A stretch of 64,000 bases of DNA from Zanthoxylum bungeanum (GCA_019454045.1 SKCR01021139.1:83456-147455), one strand, 5' to 3'. Numbered from the stretch's first letter, positions 44,648-56,800 are shown. The notes: generated by a model not told the origin, from the sequence alone. Translations and numbers: made by a program.

Positions 44648-46187
44648 TGTAGACAACAGAATCTGGGCGACGCTGTTCTAGGCTCGCGGCCTAGTTGGGA
44701 AGTACGAAATAACATGGAGTCGCCACCCGGTGTGAACCAGGACAAAGATTTAAGGCCGCACTCACCCCTCGCAAGGGAAGACCTCAAACCGTTGGGTTCG
44801 GAATGGTCCCTTACTTGTGTCACTTGTGATGATATGATTTGTGCAATTAATCAACCGAGTCTACTCAATAATCATGCTCAAGGGTACTTAGATCTAACAT
44901 GCTTTCTTCCAAATAATTCCACGCAATGTAACACAACGAGCATATTGAACCATTAAATCAACATGTATAAATCCTTATCCTAACACATCATAAACTAATA
45001 ACATGCATGATGAACAACCTAAACATGCTTTAACAAATAAATAACAAACTAAATTAAACCATGCTTTAAATAATAAACAAATAACCTAAAGACTATAACA
45101 TGCTCAAATACAAATTTGGATGAGACGAGATACGTGTATCTTAAGTGGTACGTGACATTGTATCCCGAGTGCAGACCATACTACCGTCCATTCGGAATCG
45201 GCTATGGAATTTACGTCCGGGTTTCCATCCGATATACCACAAAAGGGAACACATATCCCGCTCATCCAACAATCACATCATGCTTCAAACGACTCTCATG
45301 CAATTATATATCAAAATAAATAAAATAAATGAAAGATAATAAATAAAATGGTGCCCTCAGGTCTAACCTCTTTTTTCGTCTCACGAAAGCACGTTACACG
45401 GCCGTCGGAAGGGTTAATCTTCCGCAACTTTTCTGGTTCACTAATCCAATGTTTTTCCTCGCTGTTTCGCTGTTTTGGACTGCTGTTTTCACTCCGTTTT
45501 GCTGTTGTTTTTGTTGTATTTTCGGGTCACTATTTTTGGTAATTAGGGGACTGTTTTGAGCAGTTTTATGGCTGATGTTTTGAGGGAAATTCCGGGCAGT
45601 TTTAGAAGGGTTTCCGGACAGTTTTTTAGGGTGTAAAGGGGCTGGTTTCAGGATTGTTTTCACGGTAGTTTGTTCACTGTTGTAGGTCTCGGTTTGGTGT
45701 ATGGGCTGATTCCTTATTGCTCGGTTTGTGAGGTGTTGTTGTGGCTAATGGCGCCTGGTTTGTTGAAAGGAGAGGCAGGTGGCGTGTAGGCTTTTGTGAT
45801 GGGCTGATGAGGGCTAGATGCGTTGAAGGGCTTGTGGTGCGTTTGTTTGAAGGTGCAACGTGAGTGTGTGCTCAGTGGGGGCTGCTCACATCGGGCAAAG
45901 GGTTTGTTGACGTGAAGGCAATGTCGGCTATTTGCGTTTTTCTGAAAGCAGTTATGTTGCGTGAAAGATGAAGGGGAGCAACAGGTGGCGTGATGGGTTT
46001 GGTGTGTTTTAAAACAGAGGTCCAACAAGCGAACCCGAAGCGAAACACGCGAGTTAACTCTGAAAAAAATTCCATTTTCCAACTTTACCCTTCCAACGTC
46101 TGTTTCCCGCGGCTTTCACAACTAAAGAGGTAGTGTCTCCATACGAGACTCATCATCGGGATGATATGCAAAAATGCAATGCCTACA
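44648..46187 (-). repeat. 5' LTR of Gypsy-D (1540 bp)
   Basis: Nearly identical to 38880-40417; ends GCCTACA followed by the ATCAT duplication. Confidence 0.92.
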
Positions 46188-46192
46188 ATCAT
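46188..46192. repeat. TSD of Gypsy-D, right copy
   Basis: ATCAT, matching 38875-38879. Confidence 0.93.
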
Positions 46193-47800
46193 GCTTCTAA
46201 ATTCACATGTATAACATAAAACTTACACCTAAATTCACATATATTTCACATCTAAGATTGCATGCTTGAAAATACATTAAAGTAACAACGAACATACAAC
46301 TTCACTGGCATATTATATTCAAGAAAACACAAGCACACATAATAACCACACGAGCACACATGTGAGCACCTTCTCAAGTTGTACGTGGAATTGTATCCCA
46401 AGTACAGACCGTACTACCGTCCATTCGGAATTGGCTACGGAATTTATGTCTGGGTTTCCATCCGATATACCACAAGAAATAATACTTAAATGTTATCATG
46501 ACATAGGCATATAAATTGTAATACATTAAACACATTGTATTCATACATGTGGGGATAGTTACTAGGAAAAATATGTATGAAATCTGATGAAAAAGACTTA
46601 GTTCAGTGGGTGCGTGTTCGCGTAGCGTTCGAGAACACGTTCGAACGGTAAACAGAAGGTTCGCTTTCGTATAGCGTTCGAGAACGCGTTCGAACGGAAC
46701 CAGACCTGATGCATGATGAGACTAAGGAAGTGCGTGTGCGTTCGCGTAGCATTCGAGAACGCATTCGAACGGTAAACAGAAGGTTTGCATTCGTGTAGCG
46801 TTCGAGAACGCGTTCGAACGGAACCAGACCTGATGCATGCAACATAAAGAATAAAGATAACAATGCCAAGCTCAGTATGTCCGATCAAACGTATCTTACA
46901 TTCAACCGAACACACATCAACCGGCGCGGCAAAGCATCGTGGTAAAGGGCTTTAACCCCTCCCCATAGGGGATCTTACATTCCACTTACTAAGCCCATGC
47001 GCTCGATTGAATCATACATACAAAGAATTAAAAGCAATAATATCAAACATAGTATGCCCGATTGAACGTATGTTGCAGTCAACCGAACACACATCAACCG
47101 GTGCGGCGAAGCATCGTGGTAAGGGGCCTTAACCCCTCCCCATAGGGGATCTCACATTCCACTTACTAAGCCCATGCGCTCGATTGAATCATACATTCAA
47201 AGAATTAAAAGCAATAATATAAAACGTAGTATGCCCGATTGAACGTATCTTGCATTCAACCGAACACACATCAACCGGTGCGACGAAGCATCGTGATAAG
47301 GGGCTTTAACCCCTCCCCATAGGGGATCTTACATTCCACTTACTAAGCCCATGCGCTCGATTGAATCATACATACAAAGAATTAAAAGCAATAATATCAA
47401 ACATAGTATGCCCGATTGAACGTATCTTGCATTCAACCGAACACACATCAACCGGTGCGGTGAAGCATCGTGGTAAGGGGCTTTAACCCCTCCCCATAGG
47501 GGATCTCACATTCCACTTACTAAGCCAATGGGCTCGATTGAATCATACATTCAAAGAATTAAAAGCAATAATATCAAACGTAGTATGCCCGATTGAACGT
47601 ATCTTGCATTCAACCGAACACACATCAACCGGCGCGGTGAAACTTCGTGGTAAGGGGCTTTAACCCCTCCCCATAGGGGATCTTTCATTCCACTTACTAA
47701 GCCCATGCGCTCGATTGAATCATACATAAATAAGCAACATGCAGAATTCAAGTGACGAAAAATAAATAAATAAATAAATCAAAGCAACATGAAACAAAAG
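46188..47800 (-). repeat. 5' LTR of Gypsy-C, right part, ending at a recombination junction
   Basis: Follows the 3' LTR of Gypsy-C from 25715 to about 27620, with two 124-bp units instead of three and five 177-bp units instead of six (marker at 46883, 47060, 47237, 47414, 47591). At about 47800-47815, in the shared ccgtttactc word, it changes to Gypsy-B LTR sequence. Confidence 0.85.
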
Positions 47801-49621
47801 AATGTGCCGTTTACTCAAGCGGTACGTGGAGTTGTATCCCAAGTACAGATCATACTACTGTCCATTCAGAATCGGCTATGAAATTTATGTCCGGGTTTCC
47901 ATCCTATATACCACGAGAGGCAACACATTTTTCATTTTATTCGAGGGCCACAACATACATCATTTTACAATATATGCATATTTATCTACTCAAGGGCCAC
48001 AACATGCATTTTAATATAGTAATCATACGAACAAAACTTAATGAATGATAAAGATAAAACTGAAAAGAAGTGTGAAAAATACCCTCAGGTCTAACCTTTT
48101 TTGCCGACTTTTAGACTTACGTTTCACGGAGATCGGAAGGGTTAAAGCTCCTCAACTTCTCCGGTTCACTGGTTTAGCGTCTTTGCTTATTTGCTTGCTG
48201 TTTGACCTCCGTTTTGCTGCTATTTTCTCTGTATTTTCTGCTTACTATTTCAAGTCTTCAAAGCTACTGTTTTTTGCATTTTTTAGGGGGTCTAAGGGCT
48301 GTAGTTTTCATCACTGTTTGGGCAAGTTTCTGGACTATTTTTTAGGTGCTGGTTTGGGACAGTTTTGGGTGGTAAAAGGGTTGTTTTCGGGGTTGTTTAT
48401 GGAGACAGTTTGGGGTTGAACAGGGAGCAATTTTGGGCATGCAGTAGGGTGGGTTTGCGGCAATGTTTGTGTAGCAGTCTTGGCGTATTGAGTGGCAGTG
48501 GCATTGAGGCAGATTTTGGTGATAGTGCGGCTGACATGAGAGGCCGATTGTGAAATGTGTGCGTAGTGCGGCTAGGTGGCAGTGAGGTAGTTGACGTGAA
48601 GGGAGTTTGGTGTTGTTGAAGGTGCTGGGCTGTGTGCGGTTAGGTGGCAGGTGCGTGTATGGAGTATGGTGCTGTTGAAGGCAATTGGTGAATGGGCAGT
48701 GGGCGTTAGCTGTGGGGCGAGTGGATCAGCGTGGGGCTTTGGTTATGGTGTTGGGTAGTGGACGTTAACCCTCTCAAGGGTTTTTGAGTGACTTGTGTGG
48801 TGCTGGTGTTTTGTGAAGGCAGTAGGTGAAGGTGGCTGAGTTGAGTGCTAGGTGGCTGTGGGTGTGTGAGACGTGAATTGTGAGAGATTGGAGAGGGGGT
48901 TGGCTTTGGTTTTGGGTTGTTTATATAGACAAGGGCTAGGGCTTCCCCTTGTCTCACAAGGAAAGGGATTGGATTTGGTGTCAAACAAGGAAAAGATTTG
49001 ATTGATTGGGGGGACAAATTTTGGTGAATTAAGAAGGTTGAATATTTGATTGGTGTTAATTAGGCATTTAATTTGTTAGATTAGGAAGTCAATATTTTTA
49101 ATTGGTTATGATTGATTTTAATTAGGCATAATATTTCTTTAATTTAGTATATAATATTTTAAGTTAGGAAGTTACAATATTTTAATTTGGTATAATTATA
49201 TTTTATGTCTTATTTAATTTGGTAAATGGTTTAATTATTTTATTTAATTCAATTACATTATTTAATTAATATTTAATTTAATATTTGATTTAATTTGGAA
49301 GTATTTTTAGGGAAATATGGGCGTGTGGGCCTAGATGGTGGGAGTGGGATGGTGATGGTGGGTTAGGTGTTGTGTTGGATAAATGAGTGGGTTTGGGCCA
49401 AGATTAAAAGGTTTGCGGGTTTTTTTGGGCCGAGCATAATTTTTAAAACGGAGGTCCAACAAGCGAACCCGAAGCTAAACACGTGAACTAAATCCAACAA
49501 AACATCAATTCTTGACTCTTCCCTTCCGACGTCCATTTCCCGCGGCTTCCGTGACTTAAAAGATAGTGCCTCCAAATGAGACTCATCATCGGGTTTCACA
49601 TGCAAAAATGCAATGCCTACA
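47801..49621 (-). repeat. 3' LTR of Gypsy-B, right part
   Basis: From the junction on, it follows 55390-57233 (for example the gagggccacaaca and gtgttgggtagtg words, and the gttaggtgttgtgttgg end) and not the Gypsy-C LTR. It ends GCCTACA at 49621, beside a PPT. A TATA-like box is at 48920-48928. Confidence 0.85.
48920..48928 (-). promoter_or_regulatory. Candidate TATA box of Gypsy-B 3' LTR
   Basis: Minus-strand CTATATAAA, the same box as at 56531-56540 in the 5' LTR. Confidence 0.4.
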
Positions 49622-49643
49622 GTCGCCCCCACTTTGGTGGGAC
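49622..49643 (-). other. Polypurine tract of Gypsy-B
   Basis: Minus strand GTCCCACCAAAGTGGGGGCGAC beside the LTR. Confidence 0.8.
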
Positions 49644-49779
49644 TTGTGCAGTGTGTGACAGTGACAATCCTATCAAAGTCTATGCAATGCATTTTTGCTT
49701 ACCTGGATCGCCAGTTGCCACTTAACTTGCCATGTAGCTTCGAAATGAGTGGATGAGAGGTGGTTCATTCTCGAACCGC

Positions 49780-50515
49780 CGAGTGGGTCTTGTTCCCACG
49801 TTGAATTGAGTTGTATTGTGGGTTTTGTTCCCAATCTGAGTTAAGTGGTGTTGTGGGTCTTGTTCCTATTTTGAGTTGAGTTGTGTTGTGGGTTTTGTTC
49901 CCGATTTGAGTTGAGATAAGGGTCTTCTTCCCTGAACTGTGGGTCTTGTTCTTGATTTGAGTTGAGGTAAGGGTCTTCTTCCCTGAACTGTGGGTCTTGT
50001 TCCCGATTTGAGTTGAGATAAGTGTCTTTTTCCCTGAACTGTGGGTCTTGTTCCCAATTTGAGTTGAGATAAGGGTCTTGTTCCCTGAACTGTGGGTCTT
50101 GTTCCCGATTTGAGTTGAGACAAAGGTCTTCTTCCCTGAACTGTGGGTCTTGTTCCCGATTTGAGTTGAGATAAGGGTCTTTTTCCCTGAACTGTGGGTC
50201 TTGTTCCCGATTTGAGTTGAGATAAGGGTCTTTTTCCCTGAACTGTGGGTCTTGTTCCCGATTTGAGTTGAGATAAGGGACTTTTTCCCTGAACTGTGGG
50301 TCTAGTTCCCGATTTGAGTTGAGATAAGGGTCTTTTTCCCTGAACTGTGGGTCGTGTTCCCGACTTGAGTTGAGACAATGGTCTTCTTCCCTAAACTGTG
50401 GGTCTTGTTCCCGATTTGAGTTAAGACAAGGGCCTTCTTCCCTGAACTGTGGGTCTTGTTCCCGATTTGAGTTGAGATAAGGGTCTTTTTCCCTGAACTG
50501 TGGGTCTTTTTCCCA
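49780..50515 (-). repeat. 51-bp tandem array in Gypsy-B 3' UTR
   Basis: About a dozen units of gggtcttgttcccgatttga plus 31 bp, spaced exactly 51 bp (for example 50043 and 50094). The minus strand is open through the array with the 17-residue word QFREKDPYLNSNREQDP repeated (frame 49841-50632). The period is divisible by three, so openness alone is weak evidence of translation. Confidence 0.9.
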
Positions 50516-50770
50516 GAGTGCCTTACCCGGCAAAATTGATTCTGATAATGATATGGGCCTCGCCCCCAGAGTTTTGTACCCAGAAAAACTGATACTGATG
50601 TGTCTCCATACCCGGAGTGCCATACCCGGCAAAACTGATTCTGATAAGGGTGTGGGCCTTGCCCTCAGATTGATGTGGGCCTTGCCTCAAACTGATACTG
50701 ACATGGGCCTCGCCCCTGGGACTCATCCCCAAGACTGAAACTGATATGGGCCTCAACCCTGGGATTTATC
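50516..50770 (-). repeat. Second, loose repeat block of Gypsy-B 3' UTR
   Basis: Imperfect repeats of atgggcctcgcccc with gccatacccggcaaaactgat words. It shares the atgggcctcgcccctgggac core with the other gypsies. Confidence 0.7.
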
Positions 50771-50975
50771 CCCGAAACTACTACTCATATGTTGCTGATT
50801 CTAGTTGGCTTACCGCTTTCTCTTTTCTTCTTTGAAACCTGTGAATACAGAAAAAACAAACACAAAAAAGAATGCAAAATAGGTTACGTGTATGCATGCA
50901 TGTATGAGTGAATTTTCTATCCCGTTGGGTTAGGTCTTCTGCCAATTCCTCTGGTGACCATTCTTCCATTCCTCA

Positions 50976-51180
50976 GGCAAAGTACAGCTTCAATCTGTCA
51001 ACATTGATCGGCCTGGTGAACTCGTTCCTTCCAAATCTGACAGTCTCACTGCCCATATTTCCCACTTTTTGAATGGCTATCTTATCTTTTCTGCTTGCTT
51101 CTTTCGAAGATTCCCCGTGTTCTAAATATTGCTGAGTATCATAGTACCAAGGTTTAATGCTTTTGTCAAATATGCTCATG
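50976..51180 (-). pseudogene. Gypsy-B integrase remnant fused to linker
   Basis: A frame of about 68 codons joins the linker that normally precedes integrase (KPWYYDTQQYLEHGESSKEA, KDKIAI) directly to the last part of integrase (GNEFT-like FGRNEFTRPINVDRLKLYFA). The whole integrase core is absent. The lead MSIFDKSI and the upstream bases to 51340 do not match the other gypsies. Product of a large deletion; not functional. Confidence 0.75.
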
Positions 51181-51337
51181 TTGCAGGAAGAGGCTTAGGC
51201 GATGAACGCCTTTATTATCGTTGAGAAAAAAAAAGTTCGAACAAGCAAGCAAAATCAATGTCTTTATTTAAAAATGCTGGATCAAATAGACTATGAGGAA
51301 CAGCTCCATCATCCGCAGCACTGCCTTCTTCCTTGGC
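51181..51337. other. Unassigned 160 bp in Gypsy-B between gag and integrase remnant
   Basis: No counterpart seen in A or C. It contains a short A tract on the plus strand and no motif that I recognise. It marks the place where about 4 kb of pol (protease to integrase) is missing. Confidence 0.5.
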
Positions 51338-52656
51338 CTATGGTTCTTCGCTGTCATCCATGTAAGAAGCTTGGTGGTTGAGGGTTTGGAGGACAATGGT
51401 TTCGGGTAGGCCAGAGTTGATCATGTAGGTGGGTGGTGGAACAAAGTGGTAGTTTGGTAGAGGGTTTCTGTGTGTGTTGGGTTGTTCTTTCTCTGGGTCG
51501 GGTATTTTGTGAGCATCGATGAAGTTTTGGATTTCATGCCTAAGGTGGGGGTAGTTGTTAGTGTCATGGCCTTTTGTTGGTGGAAGTGGCAATATTGGTT
51601 CAGGTCAAAGTAGTGTGGCACCGGGTTTGGGATTGGTCTAGGGTCTAAAGGCTTCTGGAGTCCTTGTCCTTTCAACTTCTCAAGCACATCTGAGATAGGT
51701 CTACCAAGATTGGAGAATCGCCTATTTCTGACGGTAGCGACCTCGGCCGTAGTGGGCATGGTCTCAGAATGCCCCCCAAAAGTTCTTTTATTCTGGCCAT
51801 AAAACTTTCTGTTTTTAGCCTCCTCTTCTTCAATATCCATAACAGTCTCTCTCCACTGTCGGAAATCCACAATCATGGAGGTCATCCTCCTCAGCTTGCT
51901 ATAAATTGAGGGCTTAGTACCCTTGATAATCATCTTAATCTGGTCCTTCTCTGAAGGCCGAGTCTGTATTTTCAAAAGCTGGCTTCTCCAGCGATCCACA
52001 TACTCTTTGAAACTTTCCTCTGGCTTCTACTTAGTGTTCTCCAAATCACGGAGTGACAAGTCAATTTCTAAGTCTGTAACATACTGCTTCAGAAAGACAT
52101 CAGCTAGTTCCCTCCAATCTTCCTTAACCTTATTCTCAAGGCTATGATACCAAACCACAGGTGCCCCTTCGAGTGACATCCCAAACATCTTTTGGACTTG
52201 GCGCTGTGATAGGCCCACTGAACTCATGACTGAGACATATTGCTGTAGATGGACTCTCAGGTCTCCATTCCCATTAAACTTGGCCATGTCGGGCATTTTA
52301 AACTGAGCTGGCAGCTGTTCTCCGAAGGTCATTGCCTCATAATCTAACAACTCTTCATGTTTACCCCTCATTTTACGGGTAACGGACTCTACCTGGTCAC
52401 AGAGTTTCTGCAATTCTGCCTGAGACCCAACTGTTCTCCCAGTGGCATAATCAGCCATATCATCATCAAAAGCGGGGATGTCATCCCCCAACCCATTCGG
52501 AGGCTCCTCACGTCTTACATTCTCAGAGTTTCCCCCAGCACGGGGCACAACCATATTTGTCATGGCAGTAGTCAAGGCTTGCAATTGTTCAGTAATCTTG
52601 GCGAAACCATTCTCCAACTGATCTATCCGGGATACCTCATTATCGGATGTACTTAT
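51338..52656 (-). pseudogene. Gypsy-B gag (start codon lost, stop, frameshift)
   Basis: Most of gag is readable: SRIDQLENGFAKITEQLQAL, LPAQFKMPDMAKFNGNGD, KMFGMSLEGAPVVWYHSLE, then YCHFHQQK and KGHDTNNYPHLRHEIQ in another frame. The expected start codon at about 52654-52656 reads ATA, where Gypsy-C has ATG. A TAG lies after the DLENTK word (near 52028), and a frameshift splits the finger-like motif near 51590. Its final Cys is Tyr here (NNYPHL against DNCARL). Gag would form the particle; this copy cannot. Confidence 0.8.
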
Positions 52657-53806
52657 ATCTGTTACCGGTCTTTTAGTGAGTATTCTCTCTTCCCTAACCC
52701 AACGGGAATCTTTGATGTCGTTTATAAACATAGAGGGTGTTAACATGATGTATGTATGTATGAGGTGCATGAGATGCATGTAACATATAGAACATACTAA
52801 ATCAATTAAAATTTTCAAACAAATCGGCCCATTATCATTTTAGAAGCTTTTGGGCTAACTGTCATAGGAGTGAACCCGTCCCAGTTTAAATGGCCCAACG
52901 AGTTCACATCTCATGGCAAGGAGTCCAACTAAATCCAAATGGTAATGTTCCGAACACAAGCACAAAATGGCCCATCAATATTTAGAAGCCTTTGGCCCAA
53001 TCGTCATAAGATACGTTCTTGTCCCAGTTTAAATGGCCCAACAAGCCCACATCGCATGACAAATGGTCCAAATGGATCCAAACAACGATGTTCCCAAACA
53101 CAAACATAAAAGAAAGGTAATGCAAACATAAAATAATAATTTCTATAGAGTGGCCCATCGACATTTCAGAAGCTTTTGGCCCAATTGTCATATGATACGA
53201 ACTCATCCTAGTTTAAATGGCCCAACAAGTTCGCATTTCTGACAAGAAGTCCAACTGCATCCAAATGAGGATGCCCAAAAACACAAGGAAATAGTTGCTA
53301 TAGGTCATACAACCCCGGTCTACTTGTGGGTTCGCAAGAGTGTAGACAAAGGCTCTCACCGGCGAAGGATGGCCCACAACTAGGTCTCCCCACTCAAGGG
53401 TTCGAGCGACCAAGTGAGCGCACCCTTTTTTATACACTAAGGTACGTGCCAACGAGCTATGGTGTGTGTGACTGACTGCCAAATGGACATCCCATTGTAG
53501 ATCACCCAGAGGGAGGGTGGAGCGAGGCTTACTTAAATACCCAAGCCTCTTAGGCTCTTATCGCTTGGTGTCAGGAATAAACAACGAGTCCTCCAAATTA
53601 GTCCATCACAATAGGCTACGAGTAGATGGCTATTTACGTGCCTTCACAGCTTTTCCTTCTAGAACGGTAGTGAGTGAAGGAAGACACCAAACCATTACTT
53701 AGCCTCAAAATGCCTTTGATTAAACCCCTTTTAACCCACGGTAGACACGGTCAATTAAAGCACAAATCATAATATTACAAGACATTATTTCGGGGCCGAT
53801 TCTCTA
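52657..53806 (-). other. Gypsy-B leader
   Basis: Leader between PBS and gag, with diverged repeats of about 160 bp at 52820-53290 (cccagtttaaatggcccaac near 52880, 53023 and 53208) and the conserved unique part at 53290-53806. No gene. Confidence 0.7.
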
Positions 53807-53824
53807 TCCCCAATGAAGTCGCCA
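53807..53824 (-). other. Primer binding site of Gypsy-B (mutated)
   Basis: Minus strand TGGCGACTTCATTGGGGA: two C-to-T changes from the site in A, C and D. Confidence 0.8.
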
Positions 53825-53827
53825 AAC

Positions 53828-56800
53828 TGTGGGAACACAAACTGGGCGACGCATGCTGTCCCGGGCTCACGGCCCGGTTGGGAGTACGGAGTAGCCCGCA
53901 GAGGACTAAACCAGAGAATAATAGTGTCACCACCCGATGTGAACCGAGATAAAGATTTAAGGCCGCACTCACCCCTCGCAAGGGAAGACCTCAAACCGTT
54001 GGGTTCGGAATGGTCCCTTACTCATGCCACTTGTAATATAATGATTTGTGCAATAATCTAACCAAGCCTAAGCAACATATTTCCAAGGATAATTATGCTT
54101 CAGAGTTCACATGCATGAAAGTAATCATCACAACAGCAAACATGCAATAGCACACGGAAATCTCATGAACATGCTTCGATCATATAATGCGGAAAAAAAA
54201 GAACAACCTAAACATAATGCAAATTCCAAACGCAAAACAAAACGATTAATCATGCTTGAAAATAAACAACCAAATAGGCTAAATCATGCCTAAGAACCAA
54301 GTAACATACTAATGACCTAATCATGCTTGAATACCATCTTATGAACACATCAAACAGATAGACGCAGGGATACAAATAATATGATTGATTACATGATATA
54401 AGAGAAATCCCCTAAGAAACAATTATACATGACATGTGATGAAAATGACTCAATTCAGTGTATTTGCGTTCGTGCGGCGTTCGTATACACGTTCGAACGG
54501 TAAACAGAAGGTTCACGTTCGTATAGCGTTTGATAACGCGTTCGAACGGGACCAGACAGAAAACGTGCGTTCGTGCGGCGTTCCGAAACGCGTTCGAACG
54601 AGGTTATAGCAGTGAACTCCAAAATGCAGTAAACAACATGACACATACATGAACGGATGAATATATGACACCTAACAAATAATAACGGGCTAAAAGCGGG
54701 GCAAAGCATCGTGGTAAAGGATTTTAACCTCTCAAAACAGAGGACCTTTAATCGCACTTACTAAGCCCATGAGCTCGATCACATCATGCATATAAATAAT
54801 AAAGATAATAATATCGGACTTCGTATACCCGATTGAACACATCTTACATTCAACCGAGTATACATCGATCGGCCTGGCAAAGCATCGTGATAAAGGGTTT
54901 TAACCCCTCAAAATAGGGGACCTTTAATCCAACTTACTAAACCCATGTGCTCGATCACATCATGCATATAAACAATAAAGATAATAATATCAGAATTCGT
55001 ATACCCAATTGTACACATCTTACATTCAACCGAGTATACATCGATCGGTGCGGCAAAGCATCGTGATAAACGGTTTTAACCCCTCAAAATAAGGGACCTT
55101 TAATCCAACTTACTAGGCCCATGCGCTCGATCACATAATGCATATAAACAATAAAGATAATAATATCGGACTTTGTATACCCAATTGAACACATCTTACA
55201 TTCAACCGAGTATACATCGATCGGCGCGACAAAGCATCGTGATAAAGGGTTTTAACCCCTCAAAATAGGGGACCTTCAATCCAACTTACTAAGCCCATGC
55301 GCTCGATCACATCATTACACAGTCAAATAACATGCGGAAGTCAAGTAAAGAATGACAAACAAATCAAAACAACATAAAACAAAATATGCGCCGTTTACTC
55401 AAGTGGTACATGGAGTTGTATCCCGAGTACAGATTATACTACTGTCCATTCGGAATCGGCTATGAAATTTATGTCCAAGTTTCCATCCTATATACCACGA
55501 GAGGCGACACATTTTTCATTTTATTCGAGGGCCACAACAAACATCATTTTACAATATATGCATATTTATCTACTCAAGGGCCACAACATGCATTTTAATA
55601 TAGTAATGATGCAAACAAAACTCAATAAATGATAAAGATAAAACTGAAAACAAGTGTGAAAAATACCCTCAGGTCTAACCTTTTTTTCGACTTTCAGACC
55701 TACGTTTCACGGAGATCGGAAGGGTTAAAGCTACTCAAGTTCTCCGGTTCACTGGTATAGCATCTTAGTTCACTGTTTTGCTGTTTTGCTTGTTGTTTGA
55801 CCTCCGTTTTACTGCTATTTTCTTTGTATTTTCTGCTTACTGTTTCAGGTCTTCAAAGCTACTATTTTTGTGTTTTTTAGGGGGTCTAAGGGCTGTAGTT
55901 TTCGTCACTGTTTGGGGCAGTTTCTGGACTATTTTTTAGGTGTAGTTTTGGGACAGTTTTGGGTGGTAAAAGGGCTATTTTTGGGGTTGTTTATGGAGTC
56001 AGCTTGGGGTTGAACAAGGAGCAATTTTGGGTGTGCAGTAAGGTGGGTTTACGGCTGTGTTTGTGTGGCAGTCTTGGCGTATTGAGTGACAGAGGCGTTG
56101 AGGCAGATTTTGGAGATAATGTGGCTGACGTGAGAGGCCGATTGTGAAGTGTGTGCGTAGTGCGGCTAGGTGGCAGTGAGTTAGTTGGCGTGAAGGGAGT
56201 ATAGTGCTGTTGAAGGTGTTGGGCTGTGTGCGGCTAAATGGCAGGTGCGTGTAGGGAGTATGGTGCTGTTGAAGGCAATTTGTGAGTGGGCAGTGGGCGT
56301 TAGTTGTGGGTATTATTCGGCTAGTGAGGCGAGTGGATCAGCGTGGGGCTTTGGTGATGGTGTTGGGCAGTGGGCGTTAGCTCTCTCAAGGGTTTTTGAG
56401 TGACTTGTGTGGTGATGGTGTTGTGTGAAGGCAGTACGTGAAGGTGGCTGAGTTGAGTGCTAGGTGGCTGTGGGTGTGTGAGACGTGAATTGTGAGAGAT
56501 TGGAGAGGGGGTTGGCTTTGGTTTTGGGTTGTTTATATAGACAAGAGCTAGAGCTTCCCCTTGTCTCACAAGGAAAGGGATTGGATTTGGTGTCAAACAA
56601 GGAAAAGATTTGATTGATTGGGGGGACAAATTTTGGTGAATTAGGAAGGTTGAATATTTGATTGGTGTTAATTAGGCATTTAATTTGTTAGATTAGGAAG
56701 TCAATATTTTTAATTGGTTATGATTGATTTTAATTAGGCATAATATTTCTTTAATTTAGTATATAATATTTTAAGTTAGGAAGTTATAATATTTTAATTT

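Larger units (their letters stand above)
38880..46187 (-). mobile_element. Gypsy-D: young non-autonomous gypsy-type element without gag-pol
   Basis: LTRs 38880-40417 and 44648-46187 differ by about ten changes that I could see. PBS, PPT and TSD ATCAT are intact. The interior of 4230 bp has no gag, protease, RT or integrase words; it holds a very large 3' UTR repeat region, unknown sequence with pyrimidine tracts, and a short leader. Termini, PBS and PPT match the other gypsies here, so a related autonomous element probably supplied the proteins. It is the youngest gypsy layer in the nest. Confidence 0.9.
25445..47800 (-). mobile_element. Gypsy-C: gypsy element with long gag-pol frame, host of a solo LTR and Gypsy-D
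   Basis: 3' LTR 25445-29158, interior 29159-38604, 5' LTR 38605-38879 continuing at 46193 to about 47800. PPT and PBS are both present. Gag-PR-RT-RNase H is one open frame; integrase and the second RNase H are broken. The LTRs differ by about 3% in the first 275 bp and by one unit in each of two tandem arrays. The outer end of the 5' LTR is missing, replaced by Gypsy-B LTR sequence. Confidence 0.85.

Noticed and set aside
53390..53420. A GGTTCGAGCGACC word in the gypsy leader resembling a tRNA B box
   Set aside because: No A box, no cloverleaf, and the word is simply conserved leader sequence in A, B and C.
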